64,000 nucleotides of DNA from NCBI GenBank assembly GCA_020638735.1, contig JACKHZ010000014.1, positions 62,001 to 126,000 on the forward strand, in the 5' to 3' direction. Below, piece after piece: positions 57,423 through 64,000 of the stretch. A program made the translations under genes and the position numbers. This stretch comes from Planctomycetota bacterium (GTDB lineage Bacteria; Planctomycetota; UBA1135; UBA2386). Every line of letters begins with the position of its first letter. The first letter of the stretch is position 1. The notes beneath the pieces were generated by a model. It made no database searches and was not told where the DNA came from. It saw only the letters and a program-made list of their open reading frames with translations.

Positions 57423-58069
57423 TAGGCCTCGGCCGGCCAGAACTTCGTCGCGTCGGTCAGGTGCGTGACCACCGGCTTGCCGAGCTCCTTCTCGAGCTGC
57501 TGCACCTTGGCCTTGGCCGCGGCGAGCTGCTCCGGCGAGTGCGCGAACACCACCGAGCGGTACTGCGTGCCGACGTCGGCGCCCTGCTTGTTGAGCGTCG
57601 TCGGATCGTGCGAGCGGAAGAACCAGTCGAGCAACGTCTCGTACGAGATGCGCGCCGGGTCGAACGTCACCTGCACGACCTCGGCGTGGCCGGTAGCGCC
57701 GGTGCACACCTGCTCGTAGGTCGGCGCCTCGACGCTGCCGCCCATGTAGCCGGAGGTCACGTCCAGGACTCCGTCGAGCTGCTCGAGCACGGCCTCCGTG
57801 CACCAGAAGCAGCCGCCGCCGAAGGTTGCGGTCTGCGGCGTCGCGGGAGCGGCGGGCGCAGGGGTCGGTTGTGGCTGCGAAGGCGTGGAGGGCGAGGGAT
57901 CGTTCGATGCCATCGGGTCGGTCGGGGAAGAGGGCCGGTCGGTCTGCTGGGCTGCGTGGCTGGCCTGCCGCGGTGAGTGGTCGGCGGGCGGCGAACCGCC
58001 GGAGCAGGCGGCGAAGAGGAACAGCAGGAGCAGCGCGATCGGCGAGCGGAGGGGGTTGTCCATGTCCAT
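57314..58069 (-). CDS. msrA: Peptide methionine-S-sulfoxide reductase, lipoprotein form
   Basis: 251 residues. Lipoprotein signal with LFAACSGG (Cys22) and a Pro/Ser-rich linker of about 60 residues precede the MsrA domain: FGGGCFWCTEAV (catalytic Cys), GYMGG, TYEQVCTGATGHAEVVQV, FFRSHDPTTLNKQG, GTQYRSVVF and the C-terminal YHQNYY. It repairs oxidised methionine in envelope proteins. Its last 109 bp are duplicated at 49167-49275. Start ATG 58069; 58063 is a possible alternative two residues later. Confidence 0.95.
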   Translation of the reverse strand: MDMDNPLRSPIALLLLFLFAACSGGSPPADHSPRQASHAAQQTDRPSSPTDPMASNDPSPSTPSQPQPTPAPAAPATPQTATFGGGCFWCTEAVLEQLDGVLDVTSGYMGGSVEAPTYEQVCTGATGHAEVVQVTFDPARISYETLLDWFFRSHDPTTLNKQGADVGTQYRSVVFAHSPEQLAAAKAKVQQLEKELGKPVVTHLTDATKFWPAEAYHQNYYRGNTRQRYCQYVIAPKLHKLGLDTDPAKAK

Positions 58070-58112
58070 GGGCTGATGCGGGAAAGTGGGCGAGGCGCTT
58101 TGCCCGCCAGGG

Positions 58113-58138
58113 ACGGCGCGTATCATACGACGCGCCGT
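58113..58138. promoter_or_regulatory. Inverted repeat between msrA and the RRM gene
   Basis: ACGGCGCGT (58113-58121), 8-base AT-richer spacer ATCATACG, then ACGCGCCGT (58130-58138). The perfect 9-bp arms lie between divergent genes; it could be an operator or an RRM mRNA leader stem. Confidence 0.5.
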
Positions 58139-58183
58139 CGAGTTCGATTCGGTGGCAAGTCCGTCGAGAACCAGCCACTCCGC

Positions 58184-58822
58184 ATGGGCAAGAGACTGTA
58201 CGTCGGGAACCTCCCGTACGACGCCGACGAGGAAGCGATCCGGGTCGCGTTCTCCGCCGCAGGGACCGTCGAGCGCGTTCACATCCCGCTGGATCGCGAG
58301 ACGCAGCGTCCGCGCGGCTTCGCCTTCGTCGAGATGGCGAGCGATGCCGAGGCGAAGCAGGCGCTCGAAGCGATGAACGGCGTCGCCATGGGTACGCGTA
58401 CGCTGCGCGTCTCCGAGGCCGAGGACCGTCGGCCGGCTGGGCCGGGTGGCGGGCCGGGCGCCGGTGGCCCGCGCGGGCCCGGCGGTCCGCCCCGTGATCG
58501 CGGCGAACGGCCGGATCGGCCGCGGCCCGAGCGATCCGGTGGTGGTGGCCACTCGGGCGGTGGCGGGTACTCGAGCGGTGGTGGCGGCGGCGGCGGCGGC
58601 GCCTACTCCGGCAGCGGTGGTGGTGGTGGTGGTGGGGACGCCGACGCCGAGGCCCGCGATCGCGCGCACCGCTTCGGGCCCGACGCCAAGCCACGCCACG
58701 AGCGCGACCGCGATCGCGCCCGCAAGGGCGGTCACCACGGTCGGCGGCGGCACGACGACGACGCCGGCGACTTCCACGGTCGGCGCGGCGGCCGGCGCTT
58801 CGACGACGACGACGACGAGTGA
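58184..58822 (+). CDS. RRM RNA-binding protein with Gly-rich and charged tail
   Basis: 212 residues. RRM at 1-80 (RNP2 LYVGNL, RNP1 RGFAFVEM), a Gly/Pro/Arg spacer, a Gly/Ser run (about 115-150), and a basic then acidic end (HDDDAGDFHGRRGGRRFDDDDDE). It is a paralogue of 12892-13413 with the same MGKRLYVGNL start, which fixes ATG 58184. The acidic D-rich end is an addition not in the first copy. Confidence 0.92.
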   Translation: MGKRLYVGNLPYDADEEAIRVAFSAAGTVERVHIPLDRETQRPRGFAFVEMASDAEAKQALEAMNGVAMGTRTLRVSEAEDRRPAGPGGGPGAGGPRGPGGPPRDRGERPDRPRPERSGGGGHSGGGGYSSGGGGGGGGAYSGSGGGGGGGDADAEARDRAHRFGPDAKPRHERDRDRARKGGHHGRRRHDDDAGDFHGRRGGRRFDDDDDE

Positions 58823-58911
58823 GCCCGGCGCGGCGCGCCGGAGCAGCTCCTGCCGGGCAGTCGTCGCGGCGGTCGGTTTCCCACGCGAGGGCGCCGACGT
58901 GGGCTTGATGT

Positions 58912-58934
58912 TCGGTATATGTTAGGTATACCGA
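58912..58934 (+). promoter_or_regulatory. Palindromic operator in front of dnaE2, SOS-box candidate
   Basis: TCGGTATA - TGTTAGG - TATACCGA: 8-bp perfect arms with a 7-base spacer, ending four bases before the dnaE2 start codon. Its place over the initiation region suits a repressor such as LexA, and DnaE2 genes are usually damage-inducible. The binding protein is not known for this organism. Confidence 0.6.
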
Positions 58935-58938
58935 CGGG

Positions 58939-61900
58939 ATGGCGTTGCTGCTGGCCCGCACCCACTACTCGTTGCTGACGGCGCCGGCGTCGCCGCAGGC
59001 GCTGTGCGAAGAGGCCGTGCGGCTGGGGCTGTCGCACCTGGTGCTGGCCGACGCCAACGGGCTCTACGGGCTCTACCCGTTCGCGCGCGCGGCGCAGCGG
59101 GTCGGGCTGCAGGCGCTGTTCGGTTGCGAGTTGGTGCACCGCGATCGGCGCGTGGTGGTGATCGCCGAGGACCGGCGCGGCTACGCGTCGCTGTGCGCGT
59201 TGCTGAGCGCGTTCCACCTGCAGGAGTCGTTCGATCTGGTGCGCGCGTGCGAACGGCACGCCGCCGGGTTGTGGTTCGTCTGCGGCGATCCGCGCGTGCT
59301 GCCGGAGCTGTCGGTGCGGGTGCCGCGCGAACGGCTGTGCGTCGCACTGCCGCCGCGCGGCGACGATGCGCGCGACGGTGCGCGCGACGGTGCGAGCGAC
59401 GCGGCGAGCGACGCGGCGCGCGATGGGGCGCGCGGCCGTGGGGGCGCGCCGACGCCCCATCACACGCCCGGTCGCAAGTTGCCCGATCCTGGTCCGGTGT
59501 GGCCGCGACGCATGCTGCGCGAGCTCGCCGCCGACCTCGAGCTGCCGCTGTGTGCGGTGCGCGACGTGTGGTTCGCGACGCCGGCCGATCACGCGTTGCA
59601 CGAGCTGTTCCTGGCGGTGAAGTGGAATCGCGCGCTGCGCTCGCCAGGAGCCGGCGGCGCCGGAGACCTGCACGGTGACGACCTGCGTGGTATCCGTCGC
59701 GCCGGGCCCTCGGCGCACCTGCCGACGCCGGCGCAGCTGGCGGCGGGGCACGGCGACGCGCCCGACGCGACGGCGACGGCGGCGCGGTTGCTGGCGAGCT
59801 GCACGCTGACGTTCGCCGAGCGGGCCGCGCCGATCTTTCCGCCGGTGCGCCTGCCGGACGGCGAGACCGCCGAGCAGCGGCTGCGCGGCCTGGTGCAAGC
59901 CGGGCTCCGCCGGCGCTACGGCGATGGCGCCGCGCCGCGAGACGACGCGCGGTCGCGCTGCGAGCACGAGCTGGCGGTGATCGAGCGCATGGGCTTCGCG
60001 CCCTACTTCCTCGCCGTCAACGACATCGTCGAGCTGGCGCGGCAGCGCGACATCCCGTTCGTCGGTCGCGGCTCGGCGGCCGACAGCCTGGTCGCGCACT
60101 GTCTCGGGCTGACCGACGCCGACCCGCTGCGCTACGGGTTGTTGTTCGAGCGCTTCCTCAACCCGGGCCGCAGCGACCTGCCCGACATCGACCTCGACTT
60201 CTGCTGGCGGCGCCGCGACGAGCTGATCGACGCCGTCTACGAGCACTTCGGCCGCGAGCACGTGGCGATGATCGCGACCTACAACACCTGCGGGCCGCGC
60301 GCCGCCTACCAGGAAGCGGCCAAGGTGCTCGGGCTGCCGCCGGAGGAGGCCGCGCGACGCAGCAAGCGGCTGCCGTGGCACGGCCGCGCCGGCATGGACC
60401 TCGCCGCGGTGGCCGCCGAGACGCCGGGCTTCTGGACGCGCGACGCGGCCCGTGGTCGTGTTCGCGGCGGTCGCGGTGACGGCGTCGAGGCCAGCGACGC
60501 GCTGCCACCCGAACGCGAGCGGCTGCTGCTGGCGTTGGCGCAGCAGCTGCTCGACGCGCCGCGGCACCTCGGCGTGCACCCCGGCGGCGTCGTCATCACG
60601 CCGGACCCGATCGCGACGCACGCGCCGCTGGAGCGCGCGCAGAAGGGCGTCGTCGTCACCCAGTACGACATGCACTTCGTCGAGGGGCTCGGCATGGTCA
60701 AGATCGACCTGCTCGGCAACCGCGCGCTGTCGATCGTGCACGACTGCGTGACGTCGCTGCAGCGCCACGGCGTGGTGGTGCCGGACCTGCAGCGCATCGC
60801 CGAGGACGACCCGCGCACCGCGCAGCTGCTGCAGAACGGCGGCACGCTCGGCTGCTTCCAGGTCGAGTCGCCGGCGATGCGCACGCTGCTGCAGCAGACC
60901 GGCGCCGGCACCATGGATCGCGTCATCCAGGCGGTCGCGCTGGTGCGGCCGGGGCCGGCGTCGTCGGGCATGAAGGACGCGTTCGTGCGGCGCGCGCGCG
61001 GCCTGGAGCCGGTCGCCGCCGCGCACCCGCTGCTGGCGGAGGTGTTCGCCGACACCTTCGGCATCATGCTCTACCAGGAGGACGTGATCCGCGCGGCGAT
61101 GGCGGTGGCCGGGCTCGACGCGACCCGCGGCGACGTGCTGCGGCGCGACCTCAACAAGCGCGGCCGCAGCCACGAGCTGCGCGACGAGCGCGAGGCGTTC
61201 GTCGTGCAGGGGCTGAAGCGCGGGCTGCCGCGCGCGGCGATCGAGCAGGTGTGGCAGGAGATGGCGCGCTTCGCCGCCTACTCGTTCTGCAAGGCGCACT
61301 CGGTGACCTACGGTCGCCTCGCCTACCGCTGCGTCTGGCTCAAGGCGCGCTGGCCGGCGGCGTTCCTCTGCGCGATGCTGCGCAACGACGCCGGCTACTT
61401 CGCGCCGGGCGTCTACGCTGAGGAGGCCAAGCGGCTCGGCGCCGAGCTGCTGGCGCCGTGCGTGCAGCAGGGGCAGCCGGAGCACGAACTGGTCGGCGCG
61501 TCGGCGATCCGCGTCGGGCTCGCCACGGTGCGCGGTACCGGCGAACGAACCGTCGCGGCGATCCTGACCGCGCGCGAGGCGGGCGGGCCGTTCCGTTCGC
61601 TGCCGGACTTCCTGCAGCGGGTGCGGCCGTCGCGCGACGAGGCCGAGAGCCTGATCAAGGTCGGCGCGCTCGACGCGCTCGGCGTGACGCGACCCGAGCT
61701 GCTGTGGCGGCTGTCGGTGGCGACGACGCCGCGCGCGCAGAAGGCCGCCGAGCGCGCCGCCTCGACGGGCAGCGCCAACGGCGCGGCGCGTTCGGCGTTG
61801 TTCGCCGACGCGGTGCAGCCGCGCGAGGCGAGCTACCCGCAGCTGCCCGACTTCGACGAGCGGCAGCGCGCCGACGCCGAGCTGTTCCTGCTGGGCTTCA

Positions 61901-62283
61901 CCCTCGGCAGCCACCCGGTGGACGTGCTGTGGCGGCGCGGCGAGCTGCCGGTGCTGGCGCGCTGCACGCCGTGCGGCAAGGTGCACGAGCACGTCGGCCA
62001 GCGGGTGCGGGTCTGCGGCTTCGCCGTCGCGTTCCGCGGCCACAGCATCCGCCACGGCCCGGACGTCGCCGGCGGCATGTGCTTCGTCACCGTCGAGGAC
62101 GGCTCCGGCATCGTCGAGACGACGCTGTTCCCCAAGGTCTACCAGCGCTGCGGCGCGGTGCTGCAGGGGCGTGGGCCGTTCGTCTTCGAGGGCAAGGTCG
62201 AAGAACGCCTCGGCGGCGGCGTCGGGTTGATCGTGTTCGAGGTGCGCGCGCCGGACGCGGCGGAGCGATCGGGCGCGCGATAG
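58939..62283 (+). CDS. dnaE2: Error-prone DNA polymerase, DnaE2 type
   Basis: 1114 residues, family C. The palm has GRGSAADSLVAHCLGLT and PDIDLDF with catalytic Asp residues, plus LGVHPGGVV and FQVESPAMR; fingers, helix-hairpin-helix (VRGTGERTVAAIL) and a C-terminal OB-fold follow. The PHP start is RTHYSLL rather than the HxH of active PHP domains. A low-complexity insert (about residues 143-170, repeats of ARDGA/SDAA) lies in the PHP region. It performs translesion synthesis, normally with ImuA/ImuB, which are not adjacent. Confidence 0.93.
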   Translation: MALLLARTHYSLLTAPASPQALCEEAVRLGLSHLVLADANGLYGLYPFARAAQRVGLQALFGCELVHRDRRVVVIAEDRRGYASLCALLSAFHLQESFDLVRACERHAAGLWFVCGDPRVLPELSVRVPRERLCVALPPRGDDARDGARDGASDAASDAARDGARGRGGAPTPHHTPGRKLPDPGPVWPRRMLRELAADLELPLCAVRDVWFATPADHALHELFLAVKWNRALRSPGAGGAGDLHGDDLRGIRRAGPSAHLPTPAQLAAGHGDAPDATATAARLLASCTLTFAERAAPIFPPVRLPDGETAEQRLRGLVQAGLRRRYGDGAAPRDDARSRCEHELAVIERMGFAPYFLAVNDIVELARQRDIPFVGRGSAADSLVAHCLGLTDADPLRYGLLFERFLNPGRSDLPDIDLDFCWRRRDELIDAVYEHFGREHVAMIATYNTCGPRAAYQEAAKVLGLPPEEAARRSKRLPWHGRAGMDLAAVAAETPGFWTRDAARGRVRGGRGDGVEASDALPPERERLLLALAQQLLDAPRHLGVHPGGVVITPDPIATHAPLERAQKGVVVTQYDMHFVEGLGMVKIDLLGNRALSIVHDCVTSLQRHGVVVPDLQRIAEDDPRTAQLLQNGGTLGCFQVESPAMRTLLQQTGAGTMDRVIQAVALVRPGPASSGMKDAFVRRARGLEPVAAAHPLLAEVFADTFGIMLYQEDVIRAAMAVAGLDATRGDVLRRDLNKRGRSHELRDEREAFVVQGLKRGLPRAAIEQVWQEMARFAAYSFCKAHSVTYGRLAYRCVWLKARWPAAFLCAMLRNDAGYFAPGVYAEEAKRLGAELLAPCVQQGQPEHELVGASAIRVGLATVRGTGERTVAAILTAREAGGPFRSLPDFLQRVRPSRDEAESLIKVGALDALGVTRPELLWRLSVATTPRAQKAAERAASTGSANGAARSALFADAVQPREASYPQLPDFDERQRADAELFLLGFTLGSHPVDVLWRRGELPVLARCTPCGKVHEHVGQRVRVCGFAVAFRGHSIRHGPDVAGGMCFVTVEDGSGIVETTLFPKVYQRCGAVLQGRGPFVFEGKVEERLGGGVGLIVFEVRAPDAAERSGAR
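59365..59435 (+). repeat. Imperfect short tandem repeats inside dnaE2
   Basis: Repeats based on GCGCGACGGT and GCGAGCGACGCG encode the ARDGA/SDAA stretch in the PHP region, in frame. Such repeats may vary in number between strains. Confidence 0.7.
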
Positions 62284-62342
62284 CGGCGCGGGCCGCGATG
62301 CTGCATGCTGCCGCGATGCTCCGCCCGCTCCCGCGCTGACCG

Positions 62343-62888
62343 ATGGCCGGCCCGAAGAAACCCGCGCCGCCGCCCGAGCCGCCGCCGCCGCTCGGCGCGA
62401 TCGTCGTCGACGGTGCCAACGTCATCGCGTCGAGCCGCTTCCAGCCGATCGAACGGCTCGACCTGGTCGAGGCCTGGTGCCGCGTATGGCGCCCGGATCT
62501 GCCGGTGATGGTGTTCGTCGACCATGCGACGGCGATGCGCTGCCAGCCCCCGGCGCAGCAGGTGCTCCGGGCGCGCTGCGTGGACGTCACGCCGGGCCGC
62601 GCCCGCTACGCGGTCTGCCCGCGCGGCGAGCCGGCCGACGAGCACGTGCTGCGCCACGCGCGCGAGCACCGCGGGCTGGTGATCAGCAACGACCGCTTCT
62701 GGGAGCACGAGCAGGAGCGCGTCGGCACCGTCACCGTGCAGTTCCGCCTGCAGGGAACGTCGTTCGAGCCGAGCGGCGAAGCGACGTGGTTCCGGCCGCC
62801 GAACAGCGCGGTGCGGGTGGCGCTGGCGGCGCTGCGCGAGCGACGGGCCGAGGAGCCGTCCGGCGATCCGTCCGACGATTCCGCGTAA
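62343..62888 (+). CDS. Zc3h12a-like NYN/PIN ribonuclease
   Basis: 181 residues. A Pro-rich start leads to AIVVDGANVIASS (first Asp), VMVFVDHATAM, GEPADEHVLRHAREHRGLV (Asp/Glu pair) and VISNDRFWEH (later Asp), the acidic constellation of Zc3h12a-like NYN RNases. These cut structured RNA; the eukaryotic relative is MCPIP1/Regnase-1. No zinc finger is attached. It follows dnaE2 by 60 bp and may share its transcript. Confidence 0.8.
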   Translation: MAGPKKPAPPPEPPPPLGAIVVDGANVIASSRFQPIERLDLVEAWCRVWRPDLPVMVFVDHATAMRCQPPAQQVLRARCVDVTPGRARYAVCPRGEPADEHVLRHAREHRGLVISNDRFWEHEQERVGTVTVQFRLQGTSFEPSGEATWFRPPNSAVRVALAALRERRAEEPSGDPSDDSA

Positions 62889-62918
62889 CCGCTGCGGCGT
62901 TCCGACCACAGCACTGCT

Positions 62919-63923
62919 GTGGTGCATTCTCCGCACGATGCCCTGTTCCGCCACGCCTTCGGCCAGGTCGCGCACGCCGTGCCGCTGCTGCGTGCGATCC
63001 TGCCGGCGACTCTGGCCGGCGAGTTCGACTGGCGCACGCTCGAGCCGGTGCCCGGCACGATGGTCGACGAGCGGCTGAAGCGGCGGCAGGGCGACCTGAT
63101 TTTCCGCGTGCGGCGCCACGACGGCGGGCAGGTGCTGGTCTACGTGTTGATCGAGCACAAGCGCCGGGCCGAGCGCTGGGCGCTGCTGCAGATGCTTCAG
63201 TACGTCGTCTCGCTCTGGCGTCTGCACACGCGGCGCGATGGCGGGCCGCTGCCGAAGGTGTTGCCGATCCTGTTGGTGCAGTCCGTCGAGGCCGGTCGTC
63301 AGGCCGCCACGCTCGCGGAGCTCTTCGCGGGCGCCGGGGCATCAACGGCAGGGGAGGTCATGCTCGATGCTGTGCAGCCGCAGTTTGCGCCGATCGTCGT
63401 GTCGTTGGACCAGCTGTCGCAGCAGGCTCGCCGTGGGCTGTTGCTGTCCCTGTTCGGGCGATTGGTGGTGGACGCGCTGGTCTCGTTGCCGGCGATGCGG
63501 GCGGACCTGCTCGCTGCGCTGCTGCGCGACTGGGCGCCGGCGTTCCTGCGCCTCGCCGGTCGTCGTGCCGGGGGGCCTATGCTCGACGCTCTGTGGAGCT
63601 ATCTTCTGCAGGTCGCCGACGTACCGGTGACCGAGCTGATCGTCATCCTCGAACGGACCATGGACCCAGTGCTCACCAGGAAGTTCAAGTCGCCGGCCCA
63701 GCAGCTGCTCGAGATGGGCCGCGAAGAAGGCCGCGAAGCCGGCCGCGATCAGGGCGTCGTCGAAGGTCGCCGCGCGCTGTTGTCGCGGTTGCTGCAGGCG
63801 CGCTTCGGCGACCTGCCGGCGCGCGTGCACGCCGCGCTCGCTGCCGCGGACGCCGCCCAGCTCGACGAACTTGCCGTGCGCCAACTCGACGCGACGGCGC
63901 TCGATCAGCTGTTCCCGGCCTGA
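62919..63923 (+). CDS. Rpn-family recombination-promoting nuclease (PD-(D/E)XK)
   Basis: 334 residues from GTG 62919 (GTG 62922 possible). PHDALFRHAFGQ is the Rpn/YhgA start, RQGDLIFRV and YVLIEHKR hold the nuclease Asp and E-x-K residues, and the end has the typical REEGREAGRDQGVVEGRR tail. In E. coli these proteins are DNA endonucleases that raise recombination, with recent links to phage defence. The catalytic set is intact. Confidence 0.9.
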   Translation: MVHSPHDALFRHAFGQVAHAVPLLRAILPATLAGEFDWRTLEPVPGTMVDERLKRRQGDLIFRVRRHDGGQVLVYVLIEHKRRAERWALLQMLQYVVSLWRLHTRRDGGPLPKVLPILLVQSVEAGRQAATLAELFAGAGASTAGEVMLDAVQPQFAPIVVSLDQLSQQARRGLLLSLFGRLVVDALVSLPAMRADLLAALLRDWAPAFLRLAGRRAGGPMLDALWSYLLQVADVPVTELIVILERTMDPVLTRKFKSPAQQLLEMGREEGREAGRDQGVVEGRRALLSRLLQARFGDLPARVHAALAAADAAQLDELAVRQLDATALDQLFPA

Positions 63924-64000
63924 GGGGGGCCGACCCGGGACATGGGCGAGCGGCTCGCCGACCAGAACATCGCCGCGCCGAGCGCGCCGAGTCCGCCACA
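63905..64000 (-). CDS. Possible C-terminal end of a membrane protein, truncated by window edge
   Basis: A minus-strand frame open from the window edge ends at TGA 63905-63907. It reads GGLGALGAAMFWSA then a short basic tail, like the end of a hydrophobic segment. It overlaps the Rpn gene end by 19 bp. Too short to classify. Confidence 0.3.
   Translation of the reverse strand, partial: CGGLGALGAAMFWSASRSPMSRVGPPQAGNS

Overview
This is 64 kb of very GC-rich bacterial chromosome with tightly packed genes, short operons and many overlapping start/stop codons. The content points to a heterotrophic member of the Planctomycetota. The main signs are several large secreted beta-propeller proteins that seem to share a C-terminal module, a hydrazine-synthase-alpha-like dihaem protein, a Kgd-type 2-oxoglutarate decarboxylase, paralogous RRM/glycine-rich RNA-binding proteins and many lipoprotein hydrolases. 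The taxonomic call is an inference from gene families; there is no rRNA gene in the window. I saw no tRNA, rRNA or CRISPR array.

Region 1-16 kb: the 3' end of a secreted propeller protein. Next is a TPR/DJ-1/intradiol-dioxygenase fusion lying between two inverted 69-bp repeats. A minus-strand run follows (OXLD1-like Cys protein, CBS protein, molybdopterin oxidoreductase, M28 peptidase lipoprotein). A hydrolase-like/NTF2/histidine-phosphatase fusion converges on an esterase. After these come a 4Fe-4S/NrfD membrane fusion that probably partners the molybdoenzyme, an RRM protein, a 51-residue membrane protein and an M1 aminopeptidase lipoprotein.

Region 16-31 kb: central metabolism and housekeeping. 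It holds infC, a fused E2/E1 2-oxoglutarate decarboxylase translationally coupled to a DUF3500 lipoprotein, a KANL3/TEX30-like hydrolase, a secreted protein, a PaaI thioesterase coupled to a 2Fe-2S ferredoxin, a DapA-family lyase coupled to an aldehyde dehydrogenase (probably a 2-oxoglutarate-semialdehyde route), an M48 protease, and a thiolase followed by an aconitase-family protein whose swivel domain comes first. A strong bidirectional hairpin closes this block.

Region 31-49 kb: cell-surface and envelope genes. These are a Kelch-type secreted protein, small membrane and lipoproteins, two more large secreted proteins, the hydrazine-synthase-alpha-like dihaem protein, an anchored carboxypeptidase-regulatory-like protein, RidA, a FadE-like acyl-CoA dehydrogenase, a 2-Cys peroxiredoxin, a GT9 glycosyltransferase, an i-type-lysozyme-like enzyme and an EamA transporter.

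Region 49.2-57.4 kb: an accessory island. It is bounded by two 109-bp near-identical copies (3 mismatches) of the 3' end of msrA, as expected for an element inserted at the end of that gene. Removing it would put msrA directly upstream of the EamA/lysozyme pair. The island carries an IS1182-type insertion sequence, small hypothetical genes, a DUF2971 gene and a SIR2-like (NADase-type) gene. The SIR2-like gene is split by a complete IS66 element with perfect 17-bp ends and an 8-bp target duplication; removing the IS restores one open frame of 340 codons in silico.

Region 57-64 kb: the msrA lipoprotein, a second RRM protein, a DnaE2-type error-prone polymerase with a palindromic operator 4 bp before its start, a Zc3h12a-like NYN ribonuclease and an Rpn-family nuclease.
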